A stretch of DNA of 64,000 bases from Thinopyrum elongatum (Eukaryota > Streptophyta > Magnoliopsida > Poales > Poaceae), in the NCBI GenBank assembly GCA_011799875.1, contig CM022303.1, forward strand, positions 299,596,362 through 299,660,361, given 5' to 3'. Shown here piece by piece: positions 48,357 through 59,227 of the stretch. The notes under the pieces were generated by a model that saw nothing but the letters and a program-made list of their open reading frames with translations, did not search any database and was not told the origin of the DNA. The translations under genes and the position numbers were made by a program. Positions within the stretch are counted from its first letter, which is position 1. Every line of letters begins with the position of its first letter.

Positions 48357-50238
48357 GAGAGAATTCCTTATTTGGCCCTTTGTTAAATTTTGCTTCCCTA
48401 TTTGGCCCCAAAAAATATCTTCTTCCCTATTTGACACTAAAAATAAATTTTGTTCCTTATATGACATTTTCATCCATTTTACTCACTAACAGTGTTACAT
48501 GAGACATGAAAATATAGTTTTGCCCCTCATGTTGAAAAAACATTGACAACACTGTTTTGGCCAATATAAATAGAAACTGAGAGAAAATAATACAGGAGAG
48601 ATTTTGCTTAGGTCCCAACTATTGCTGCTTGTGCAAGTGCTGTATGGCAACCCTGTTGGCCGATGTTTTTGGCTCACATGTGAATATACGAGTAAAGACA
48701 CGAAGCATGTCACATGTCTAGGAAGTAAGAAGGTGGATGGATTTTTCAAAAGGCTGACATACAACCTTACGTATGTACTCATCAAACTTGCTAATAACCG
48801 CCGGCTGGACTAATCGATCTTGAGTAGCACTACACTAATCATCACACTAAATTGATTGATCAAACATATGCGTGCGTGAACACGTGATGGAACACCGATT
48901 TGATGGCTGGCCAACAACGATGGCCAGCAACGAGCATTAGAGGCAACCACATTCCTCCTGTCGAGCACCAGTGAGGCCGTCGGTTCCCCTCCCCTCCGTC
49001 TGCCGCCGGCGGCGTGAGGATGGGGGAACCCCGGTTCTCCTCTTCCGGCTATAGATAGGGTTTGATTTCTCTGGGGGCGCTGTTTGGGTGGCGGTGATGG
49101 CGCTTCATTGGAATAAATTGTTGCCGATCCTCCTCCACCACGGCGTCTCTCACGGCAGCGTGAAGGATCTGGTACCTATGTCTTCTCGCTGCTCGTGCGC
49201 GACAGCGGGATTTGTCTCTCCTGACGTCGATGTTTGGAGGATGGCGGTGATGCGGCTTCGAGTTTGTTTGCTGGGTTCCGATCTTCTGCGATTTTGTCCT
49301 TCTAAACGAATTCGTCGGACCCTCAGCGTAGATTCCTGCCATCCCATGTGGGTGGCGAGGTTAGGGTGCATCTACAGGTGGCGTTATTCCCTTGTGAAGG
49401 GGCGCATCTCTTCTAGATTTATGGCACATCCAGCATTGACTTCTTTTTCTTCCGGGGCAATGATCCGTTGGGATCGGGGACCGGCGACTTCCCATCCGCC
49501 ACCAACATGGATATGCTGGCTCTAGCAGTGGAGCAGCGGTGGAGGCGTGCCACCAGCCAGTTCTGGAAGATGGAGGCAGTTGAATCCTTTTGGACGTCGT
49601 TGTAATTTTCTTATTTGTTGGGATTGTTTGTACTGCTGGTGTTGCTAATAGATCTGAGGGGGTTTTCGCAAAAAGAAGCAGTGAGGACATCGGTGGCTTC
49701 TCGCCGGACCAGGAGGAGCTTTCATCTACCACGTGCGCACACATCCTGGAGGACACAGAGGTTTCTTAACAATTATTGTCTTGGTGCAAGTTTACTGTGT
49801 TTTTTAGGCATAGTCCTCTCGCTAGGCTAAACAATCCATGTACAGTAGGCTCAGCTCTAAACTAATTTGTTAAGATAATCCTCAACAAATTTAAACGGGC
49901 ACACTTGGCCTGTTTAACCACTCGGTGCTGACTCATAGACTTTGACTCCAGGCCCCACATTTATTGTTAGTGCTAACCACCTTTACTACTACTAAACCAT
50001 CATACATCAGCTTAAATAAATATTATAAATACATCAGAGAACTGCACGTATACATGAGCTATCTTCATGAGAGGGAAAAACGTCCTTTTATGTCTCTATT
50101 GACACTGTTAGTGGGCAGAACGGACGGAAGTGGCAAATAGGGAACAAAATGAAATGTAGTGTCGTAAAGGGAAGAAAAACTTTTTAGGGCCAAATAGGGA
50201 AGCAGATTTTAAGAAAGGGCCAAATAAGGAATTATCTC
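48357..50238. mobile_element. Mutator-like element (MULE), non-autonomous
   Basis: 1882 bp with long TIRs: left GAGAGAATTCCTTATTTGGC, right (inverted) GAGATAATTCCTTATTTGGC; similarity extends about 130-140 bp inward (48357-48497 and 50100-50238). The 9 bp TSD ATAAAATTG/ATAAAATTA (48348-48356, 50239-50247) fits Mutator. The 5' LTR of E10 has the empty site (ATAAAATTGTTG near 59161). It has no transposase; the GC-richer centre (48950-49600) may be captured host sequence. Confidence 0.88.
49418..49594 (+). pseudogene. Coding-like fragment inside the MULE
   Basis: Frame after a TAG at about 49415 reads IYGTSSIDFFFFRGNDPLG, then GDFPSATNMDMLALAVEQ and WRRATSQFWKMEAVESFWTS, ending at a TAA. Balanced residue use (Trp, Phe, Met, Ala) and a natural stop suggest a captured exon or 3' coding end. 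I do not recognise the family. A competing frame of 145 codons (49088-49525) looks less protein-like. It may also be chance. Confidence 0.35.
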
Positions 50239-50301
50239 ATAAAATTATTGTAAACATGGTATGAATACTTCATAAATTAGAGATACGTTGGAGACGTATC
50301 A

Positions 50302-52879
50302 GCATCCCCAAGCTTAATTCCTGCTCGTCCTCGAGTAGGTAAATGATAAAAGAAATAATTTATGAAGTGTGAATGCTAGCATAGTGCATAAGTTTGATCA
50401 TTGATAGTTCCAACCACTTTTTCTAGCATCATTATATATCGTAAATAGTAGCTCATCTCATAAAAGTTCTCATGATCAAGTAGCAAGCTATTCACATGTT
50501 AAAGTATAGACCATAAACTTTCTTCAAAACTAACAAACTATGTTCTCAATCATCAAACAATCGCAATTCATCTTATTTTCAGGAAGGGTCTATGTAAGAG
50601 CTTTGATTTAGCAAATTCCACATAATCAACTATCATATAGTCTTCCATGATTGCTAACACTCAAAGCATATTTTTAGAACAAATATCATCCATCGAACAT
50701 AGAGAAATAGAGGGGCTTAATGTTTTGCCTCCAAACTTATTTATCATGGAGATAATTGTCAACAATAATAACTCATGATCACCTATATTCAACTGGATAT
50801 ATGTGCCTGGATCTTTCCCCAGCACATGATGCTTGCAAAGAGAAAAAATAAAAATAGAATAGAGAAGAACACTATTGACTCTTGCATAAAATTAAATACA
50901 TAAAGTAAAAGATTGGCCCTTCACAGAAGAAAGCAGAGGTTGTCATGCACTTTTTATTTTTGGATGTGCAAGCTCTTAATGCAAAGGAACGTCACTTTAT
51001 ATTGCCCCTTGTGATAACAACCATTATTATGCAGCCCGTCGCTTTTATTTCTTCATCATCACAAGTTCGTACAAATCTTATTTTCCCTTACAATAAAAGA
51101 TCAAACGTATTTAGGAGCAAGTTTTATTGCTTTTTGCACCGATGACAACTTACTCGAAGGATCTTATTCAATCCATAGGTAATATATAGTGGACTCTCAT
51201 GGCAAGAAACTGGGTTTAAGGGTTTTTGGATGCACAAGTAGTATTTCTACTTAGTACGGAATTTTGGCTAGCAAAAGAATATGAGCAAGCACCACATGTT
51301 AGAGGATCCATGACAATATAACTTCTATGCGAATATAAACAAACATAACTCATTACGTTGTCTTCCTTGTCCAACATCAACTACTTGATCAAGTTTGAGA
51401 ATAATTAATGGGGGCTCACAATCATAGAAGATGTCCAAGATAGTATATTTATATGTGAAATCTCTCTTCCTTCAATATTCTTTCATGAATTGTTCAAGTG
51501 ACCAATGTTGTGTTTGTTAACTTTCAATAAATTTTACAACCTATACTTCTTATAGGTGAAGTTATTACTCCCCATGGGACAAGCATATGAAACATATGTA
51601 AAATGGGATTCATTCAACAATTCATGACTGACAAACTACTCCAAAAAGATATAAGTGAAGATCAATGAGTAGTCAAATAATTAAGTAGCTATGTGAAGAC
51701 TCTCTCACATTTGAATTTTTTAGATCTTAAGTATTTTATTAAAATAACAAGCAAAATGAAAATAAAAGAACACATCAAGGATAGCACACATCTCATGCGA
51801 AGAAGCAAAAACTTAGGCTCAACCGAAACTAACCGATAGTTGTTGAAGAAGAAAGGTGGGATGCCTACCGAGGCATCCCCAATCTTAGATGCTTGAGACT
51901 TCTTGGAATATTATCTTGGGATGCCTTGGGCATCCCCAAGATTGAGCTTTTGTGTCTCCTTAATTCCTCTCATATCACGGTTTCCCTAAATCTCAAAAAC
52001 TTCATCCACACAAAACTCAACAAGAACCGTGAGATAAGTTAGTATAAATCAATGCAAAACCTTATCATTCTCTACTGTAACAATCACTAAAATTATAATA
52101 TAACATTTGCATACTAAATGCCTCTACATATTTAATACTCATATCCTCAAATAGAATCATTAAACAAGCAAACATATGCAATCATAACAGCAATCTGTCT
52201 AAATAGGATAGTCTGTAAAGGATGCAAGAAGATTCATACTTCTTTAACTCCAAAAATTCTGAAAATTTACCGCACTGTAGAAAATTTGTTTTAGCTTACT
52301 GTGTAAAATTTCAAGATTTTATCACGTTCTTACTTTCTAGAAGGATTCAGACAACAATGAAAAACTTTCTGTTTTCAAATAGCAACATATAGACTTGCAA
52401 AATAAGCATGGTAAAGGCTATACTTGACTTTTTTATTGAAATAAAAGATTCAAAACATTATTCTAAATAACAGCAAGCAAATCTCAACAAAAGAAAATGA
52501 CGCTCCAAGCAGAACTCATATCATGTGATGAATAAAAATATAGCTCCAAGTGAGGTTACTGATAATGTTGAAGACGAAAGAGGGGATGCCTTCCGGGGCA
52601 TCCCCAAGGTTAGTTGCTTTGGTATTCCTTGAATATTACCTTGGGGTGCTGTGGGCATCCCCAAGCTTATGGTCTTGCCACTCCTTATTCTCTATATCGA
52701 TATCTCACCCAAAACATGAAAACTTCAATCACACAAAACTTAACGAAACTTCGTGAGATGGGTTAGTATGATAAAACAAATCATTCAATTAGGTATTGTC
52801 AAAGACAAGATTCATAATTTTTCTCACACAATGCCTATTGTACCTTATCATTTCCACAATTTATATCACTTAGTATACC
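50302..52879 (-). other. Non-coding 3' internal region of E10 (part 1)
   Basis: No gene. Includes the PPT, AT-rich sequence, CTTCACTT-like repeats (51620-51720) and two hairpin regions of GGGATGCC...GGCATCCC type (51845-51945 and 52565-52675), indicating an internal duplication of about 650 bp (51800-52470 against 52495-52878 plus 56042-56340). Confidence 0.7.
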
Positions 52880-55875
52880 TGGAGCAACGAGAGGCGACAA
52901 CCCACCTTATTCCGCCTTGACAGGTGGTTCTACTCCATCGACTGGGAGGAGTTGTTCCCCAACTGCCTTTTACGTGTTGGTTCCTCTCTGTCTTCAGACC
53001 ATTGCCCGATCGTACTCCACTACAACTTGTTGGTGCCCAAGTGCTATCGCTTCAAGTTCGAGGCCATCTGGACCAAGTTCGGTGGCTTCATCCCGGCGGT
53101 GGCCAATGCCTGGGCTTCCCCGTGCCCAACGCACCTCGACCCACTATCTCGGCTTGGGTTTCTGCTCGCCAAGACGGCTCGCGCGCTGCAATCTTGGAGC
53201 GATCGCCGGATCGAAAATGTTAGGCAGCAACTGCTGCTTGCCAAGGAGTTGATTTTGCATTTCGACGTGGCGCAGGAATCCTGGTTGCTCTCTGATGAGG
53301 AGTTTGCGTTCTGGGCCGAGTTAAAACTCAAAATCCTGGGCCTTGCTTCGCTAGAGCGCACCATAGCCCGTCAGTGATCGCGGGTGCTTTGGCTCCAGCA
53401 AGGTGATGCCAACACGCAATACTTCCAGTCCTATGCGTGGCAGCAGCAACGCAACAACCACATCATCGTGCTATCCAAAGATGGTGCTACGGTTGTCGAT
53501 CACACTGACAAGCAGGTGATGCTCTTTGAGTTCTACAGCGACATGCTGGGTGTCGAGGTGCCTAGGGAACATGAGGTTGATCTTGGCTTCCTTGGACTCC
53601 TAACTGTCGATCTGCTGGATTTAGATGCGCCCTTCTCTGAGGCGGAAGTGTGGGCTTCTATCAAAGATATGCCGGTGGACAAGGCGCCAGGCCCGAACGG
53701 CTTCTCCGGTCGCTTCTATCAGGCAACATGGTCGATCATTAAGACGGATGTCATGCAGGCATTTCACCAACTCCACTCTCTGCGCTCCCATGGCATGAGA
53801 AAGCTCAGCGAGGTGCTTGTTGTTTGGTTGCCTGAAAAAGTTGGAGCCGTTGACATCAAGGATTTCCGCCCAGTCAGCCTCGGTCATAGCTTTGGCAAGC
53901 TTTCCTCCAAGGTGTTGGCAGTGAGGTTCGCGTCGCGACTTGCCGAGCTCGTCGCTCCCAACCAGTCGGCTTTCGTGCATGGTAGGAGCATCCATGACAA
54001 CTTTCGAATGGTGCAGCTGACCACTCGGGCTTTACACACGCGTCGTGTCCCCTCCGTGCTTCTCAAGGTGGACATCTCGAAGGCGTTCGACACCATGTCT
54101 TGGCCCTTCCTCCTGGAGGTTCATCGCCATGCTGGGTTTGAATCGCGGTTCATCGCTTGGGTTTGCATCCTTCTCTCCTCGGCTAGCTCTCGGATAATGC
54201 TAAACAGAGTTCCGGGCAGGCCGTTCCTTCACTCTCCTGGGTTCTGCCAAGGTGACTGGCTATCACCCATGCTGTTTATCCTTGCCATGGAGGTTTTGAA
54301 CGCACTGCTCGCAAAGGCGGAGGCCGTGGGCCTATTATCGCCCCTCGTTTGTCGGGGGGGGGGGGTCTGCTTCCGCACCTCCATGTACGCCGACAACATC
54401 GTCATCTTCGTCAACCCCACGGCCTCGGATCTCTCCACAGTGCGTGCTGTTCTCGATTGCTTTGGGGGCGCCTCGGGGCTGCGCACCAACTTCCAAAACT
54501 GCTCACTCTCTCCGATTCGCTGCTCGGGTGCACATCTCATCATGGCGGACGAGAACTTCCCGTGCACGATCTTGAACTTCCCCTGCACTTACTTGGGCCT
54601 CCCGCTATCCTACAAGCTTCGTCTCCCCAAGGCATGTCTCTAGCCAATATTGGACAAGGTGCTTTGCCGTCTTAAGCCTTGGATCGCGGGTATGATCACC
54701 ACCATTGGCCGCCTCGTGCTCATTAAATAGGTCCTCACTTCCATACCAGTCTACCACTCCATAGCCATGGAACTGTCTGCATGGCTCATCCACCGGTTTG
54801 AGAAGAGGATCCAAGCCTTCTTTTGGAAGGGGACTGATGTGGTGAGTGGCGGGCACTGCTTGGTCGCATGGGACCAGGTCTGACGGTCTGTCGAGTACGG
54901 CGGCCTCGGCATCCTCGATCTCAGGCTCTTGGGGTATGCTTTTCGTGCTCGCTGGCTTTGGTTGCAGCGTACGTCTGTGTGCTGCTGGGATGGCTTGCAG
55001 CCAGATGTTGAGCTTGAAGTGCAGGAGGTTTTTGATGCATCTATCAGCGTCGTTCTTGGGGACGGGCATAAGGCCCTTTTTGGGTCTGATCGTTGGCTGG
55101 AGGGCCAATCCATCAAGCTCACTGCGCCAGACCTATACGCCGTTGTTGACACCGCTGCCCATGGCTCTCGTATGGTGGCTAGAGCCTTAAATAATAGGAG
55201 TTCGATCAAGGACATAAATCGGGCTCTAAGCATCCGGGTTATCACACAATTCCTACTGCTTACTGACGCCTTGGTCGCCATGCAACTATCGCTGGGGACC
55301 TAGATCAACTCATCTGGAAGTGGACTGCGGAAGGTGTGTACTCGGTGAGCTCTACCTATAGGTTGTTCTTCGCCGGTCTCGTGCACTTCCCCGGCGGGAA
55401 AGCCCTCTGGAAGGCCTGGGCACCGACCAAGTGCAAACTGCACTTCTGGCTGGCCTTGCGGAGAAGGCGCTGGACGGCCGACCGGTGTCTACAGTATGGC
55501 ATGCCGTCCCATGTCATGTGCCCACTATGCGACCGAGCGGTAGAAATTGCGGACCATCTCGCCTTGGGATGCGTCTATGCTAGGCAGGTGTGGCATTCCA
55601 CACTTGCTCATTGCGTGCTAGGCCATCTCGTTCTGGCACCTAACGACTCGCTCATCGAATGGTGCCCGGGTAGTCGTGATCTAATTCCTTGTGCGCGACA
55701 TAAGGGTTTCGACTCTGTGGCCATCCTCACCGTGTGGATGTTACGGAAGGAGCACAACAACCGCGTCTTCCAACGCTCAGTGGCCGTGGCTCGGGAGCTT
55801 TGTCGGCGTATCGAAGAGGAAGTGAGGCTGTGGAAGATCTCTGGAGCAAAAGGGCTGGATCATATTTGGAGATAG
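52880..55875 (+). pseudogene. LINE ORF2: reverse transcriptase with zf-RVT domain
   Basis: Non-LTR reverse transcriptase. Order: end of the endonuclease (SDHCPIVLHY near 53000), linker helix, LWLQQGDANTQYF (53390), APGPNGFSGRFY, FRPVSLGHSFGKLSSKVLA, LLKVDISKAFDTMSW (RT A-motif), GFCQGDWLSPMLF (usual GLRQGDPLSPMLF), SMYADNIVIF (active-site YADD/FADD here YADN), YLGLPLS, then zf-RVT with WAPTKCKLHFWLA and CPLCDR (55420-55570). In-frame stops lie at 53375 (CGA to TGA), 54641 (CAG to TAG), about 54727 and 54882, with a frameshift near 55295. The YADN change and stops make it non-functional. Confidence 0.9.
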
Positions 55876-56041
55876 TTTCCTCTCCTTTGTAGGGCATTGT
55901 CTTTCTTAGTGTGACATTCTAGTTGCCTGCCAGGCATAGTTGCATCGTCCCCTGTAAACGCGGCCTGCCGTTGGACACTTTGTACTATTTTTCCTTCCTC
56001 TAATACATCGGCAGGCAAGCCTTTTGCGTGTTCGCAAAAAA
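52880..56041 (+). mobile_element. L1-type LINE, 5' truncated
   Basis: Starts abruptly at codons for WSNERRQPTLFRLDRW, the end of a LINE endonuclease domain, followed by reverse transcriptase and a zf-RVT-like C terminus, a 3' UTR of about 165 bp and a short A tail (GCAAAAAAA). GC-rich against AT-rich E10 flanks. About 50-60 bp of E10 seems lost at the insertion and I cannot define a TSD. 5' truncation is typical of LINE insertion. Confidence 0.9.
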
Positions 56042-56438
56042 ACAGAATCTATAAAAAACAGAACAGTCTACAATTATCTGGACAATGACCGTACTTCTGT
56101 AAATCCAAAAATTCCGAACAATTAGGACAACATAGGCAATTTTTATATCAATCATGTGTAAAAAATTGAGAATTTTATCGCATACCAATGAATTATGGTA
56201 ATTCCAGAACTAGGTGCAAAAGTTTTTGTTTTTACACAGAATCAAGTCAACTATCATCCGCACTATCCCAAAGGCTTTACTCAGCACTTTATTGAAACAA
56301 AAGCTATAAAACATGATTACTGCAGTAGATTAATCATGTGAACGCACAAAAACAGTAGGTAGAGATATTGGGTTGTCTCCCAACAAGTGATTTTCTTTAA
56401 TGCCTTTCTAGCTAGGCATGAAGATTTTAATGATGCTC
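56042..56438 (-). other. E10 internal sequence between LINE and ORF
   Basis: Non-coding; includes the conserved block after the ORF stop (about 56365-56425, with TTGGGTTGTCTCCCAACAAG inverted form and CTAGCTAGGCAT). Confidence 0.7.
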
Positions 56439-57325
56439 TCATAAGAATAGTAATTGAAACATACAATTAGCATCATGAATCACATGGCAAGCACATTTAA
56501 GCCTAACCCACTTCCTATGCATAGGGATTCTGTGAGCAAACAATTTATGGGAGTAAGAATCAACTAGCATAGGAAGGCAAAACAAGCATGACTTCAAAAC
56601 TTTCAACACATAGAGAGGAAACTTGATATTAGTGAGATATGTAAAAGCATATGTTCCTCGCTCATAATAATTTTCAGTAGCATCATGAATGAATTCAACA
56701 ATATAACTATCACATAAAGCATTCTTTTCATGATCCACAAGCATAGAAATTTTATTACCCTCCACGTAAGCAAATTTCTCCTCATTCATAATAGTGGGAG
56801 CAAACTCAACAAAATAACTATCATGAGATACTTGATTTACATAATCAATTTGAGCATGACAAGTTTCATGGATATCATTACTCTTTATAACATACATGTC
56901 ATCACAATAATCATCATAGATAGCAACTTTTTTATCATAGTCAATTGAAACCTCTTCCAAAATAGTGGATTCATCACTAAATAAAGTCATGACCTCACCA
57001 AATCCACTTTTATCATTATGATAAGATTCAACACCCTCCAAAATAGTGGAATAATTATTATCTAAAGTTGACACTCTTCCAAACCCACTTTCATAAATAT
57101 TGCAATCATAAATAGGAGGCATGCAATCATCATAACAAATTTGCACATTAAAACTTGGGGGACTAAAAATATATTATCTGCATCAAACATAGCATCGCCA
57201 AGCTTATGGCTTTGCATATCATTAGCATCATGGATATTCATAAAATTAATACTAACAACATTGCAATCATGCTCATAATTCAAAGATTTTATGCCAAACA
57301 TTTTATTGAACTCTTCTTCTATCAA
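56439..57325 (-). pseudogene. ORF with SGFGxVxTL motifs (E10)
   Basis: Starts MIEEEFNKMFG at 57325, about 180 bases after the PBS, and ends at 56439; a one-base shift near 57160 joins the two frames. About 295 codons. Parts: NDMQSHKLGD, ICYDDCMPP, SGFGRVSTLD (57092-57061), SGFGEVMTL (57014-56985), a Tyr/Asp-rich middle, LCDSYIVEF, ENYYERGTY, and a hydrophobic, basic C terminus with KFPLYVLKVLK. It shares this order with the E2 ORF at 14680-15752, so conservation is across subfamilies. No known domain recognised. It lies in the gag position but does not resemble gag-protease apart from the SGFGEV segment. Confidence 0.72.
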
Positions 57326-57502
57326 TTGAGCACAATTTTCCTTTCCATCATTTTAGCGAAAGACATTGTAAAGATGAAGTATACGGGGCAACCTCAATTC
57401 TTTTTTTTTTTTGAGTTTTTGTTTTATAAACCAAACTAGTGATAGAACAAGAAACTAAAAGATTCAATTGTAAGATCTAAAGATATACGTTCAAGCACTC
57501 AC

Positions 57503-57521
57503 CTCCCCAGCAACGGCGCCA
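57503..57521 (-). other. Primer binding site of E10
   Basis: Minus TGGCGCCGTTGCTGGGGAG, tRNA-Asp type with one change, 10 bases from the LTR. Confidence 0.9.
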
Positions 57522-57531
57522 GAAAAGAGCT

Positions 57532-59222
57532 TGATGTCTACTACACAACTTATTCTTGTAGACTCGTGTTGGGCCTCCAAACGTAGAGTTTTTTAGGATA
57601 GTAGCAATTTTCCCTCAAGTGGATAACTTAAGGTTTATCAATCTGTGGGAGGCGTAGGATGAAGATAGTCTCTCCCAAACAACCCTACAATCAAATACAA
57701 GAAATCTCTTGTGTCCCCAACACACCTAATACAATGGCAAATTGTATAGGTGCACTAGTTCGGCGAAGAGATGGTGATACAAGTGTAGTATGGATAGTAG
57801 ATATAGGTTTTTGTAATCTGAAAATAAAAAAACAGCTAGGTAGTAAGAGATAAAATGGAGCACAAACGGTATTGCAATGCTTAGAAACAAGGCCTAGGGT
57901 TCATACTTTCACTAGTGCAATCTCTCAACAGTGCTAACATAATTGAATCATATAACAATCCCTTAATGTGGGACAAAGAGTCACTCCAAAGTTCTTATCT
58001 AGCGGAGAATATAAGATGAAATTGTTTGTAGGGTACGAAACCATCTCAAAGTTATCCTTTCCGATCAATCAATTGAGCCATCCCTATAAGAGTCACAAAC
58101 AGCCCTAGAGTTCGTACTAAAATAACACCATATGATACATATCAACCAACTCTAATGTCACCTAGATACTCCAATGTCACCACAAGTATCCATGAGTTGA
58201 TTATACGATATGCATCAAACAACTTCAGATTCATAATATTCAGTCCAACACAAAGAAATTCAAAGAGTGCCCCAAGATTTCTACAGGAGAAATTAGGACG
58301 AAAACATGCATCAACACCTATGCAAAGATTACCCCAATGCCACCTCGGGAATCCGCGAGTTGAGTGCCAAAACATACATCAAGTGAATCAATATATTACC
58401 CCATTGTGACCACGGGTATTCATATGCAAGACATACATCAAGTGTTCTCAAATCCAACAAAGTATTCAATCCGATAATAGTGAAACCTCAAAGGTAAAAC
58501 TCAATTCATCACAACAAGATAGAGAGGGAGAAACACCATATGATACAACTATATTAACAAAGCTCATGGCACATCAAGATCATGCCAAATCAAAAACACG
58601 AGAGAGAGAGAGAGAGAGATCAAACACATAGCTACTAGTACATACCCTCAGCCCCGAGGGTGAAATACTCCCTCCTCATCATGGTGGCCGGCGGACATAC
58701 CCTCAGCCCCGAGGGTGAATTACTCCCTCCTCATCATGGTGGCCGGCGGGATGATGAAGATGGCCTCCGGTGATGATTTTCCCCTCCGGCAGGGTGCCGG
58801 AACAGGGTCCTAATTGAGTTTTCGTGGATACAGAGGCTTGCGGCGGTGGGACTTCTCATCTAGGGTTCTTTTTGGGGGTTTGGGTATTTATAGGAGTTTT
58901 TGGCATTGATTTCACGCCAGGGGTGCCCACGAGGGAGCGACAAGCTCGGGGGGCGCCCCCCAGGATTATCGCTTCCTTGTGAAGCTTCTGGTCCTTCCTT
59001 GATGCTTCGGGGGTCTCTTTTGGTCCACAAAAAATCACCGTAAATTTTTAGCCCATTCCGAGAAAAAAAATTATTTCTGCATAAAAAACGACACCACGGT
59101 AGTTCTGCTGAAAACAGCGTCAGTCCGAGTTAGTTCTAATCAAATCATACCAAAACCATATAAAATTGTTGTAAACATGGCATGAATACTTCATTAATTA
59201 TAGATACGTTGGAGACGTATCA
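57532..59222 (-). repeat. 5' LTR of E10
   Basis: 1691 bp, starts (plus) TGATGTCTACTACACAACTT and ends GGAGACGTATCA. Contains a (GA)n run (58600-58619) and a 55 bp tandem duplication (58641-58750). It keeps the MULE empty site near 59161. Confidence 0.92.
58641..58750. repeat. 55 bp tandem duplication in the E10 5' LTR
   Basis: Units 58641-58695 and 58696-58750, each CATACCCTCAGCCCCGAGGG through GGTGGCCGGCGG, with one or two differences. It is at the same LTR coordinate as the inverted duplication in the 3' LTR. Confidence 0.9.
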
Positions 59223-59227
59223 GTTGA

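Larger units (their letters stand above)
46306..50301 (-). repeat. 3' LTR of E10 (with MULE and inverted duplication)
   Basis: 3996 bp; subtracting the MULE with its TSD leaves about 2.1 kb, some 400 bp longer than the 5' LTR (1691 bp). The excess is explained by the inverted duplication at 47520-48129. Starts TGATGTCTACTACACAACTT and ends GGAGACGTATCA on the plus strand. A (GA)n run lies at about 47417-47443. Confidence 0.9.
46306..59222 (-). mobile_element. E10: complete minus-strand Athila-like element with nested MULE and LINE
   Basis: Perfect TSD GTTGA (46301-46305 and 59223-59227). 3' LTR 46306-50301 (enlarged), PPT (inverted GCATCCCCAAGCTT) from 50302, non-coding region with LINE insertion 52880-56041, ORF 57325-56439, PBS 57521-57503, 5' LTR 57532-59222. 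The LTRs end TAGACATCA rather than CAATCA, a separate subfamily, but share the palindromic TGATACGTCTCC start. Confidence 0.93.

Noticed and set aside
49088..49525. 145-codon ORF in the MULE
   Set aside because: Composition and lack of similarity give no support; it competes with a shorter, more protein-like frame (49418-49594).
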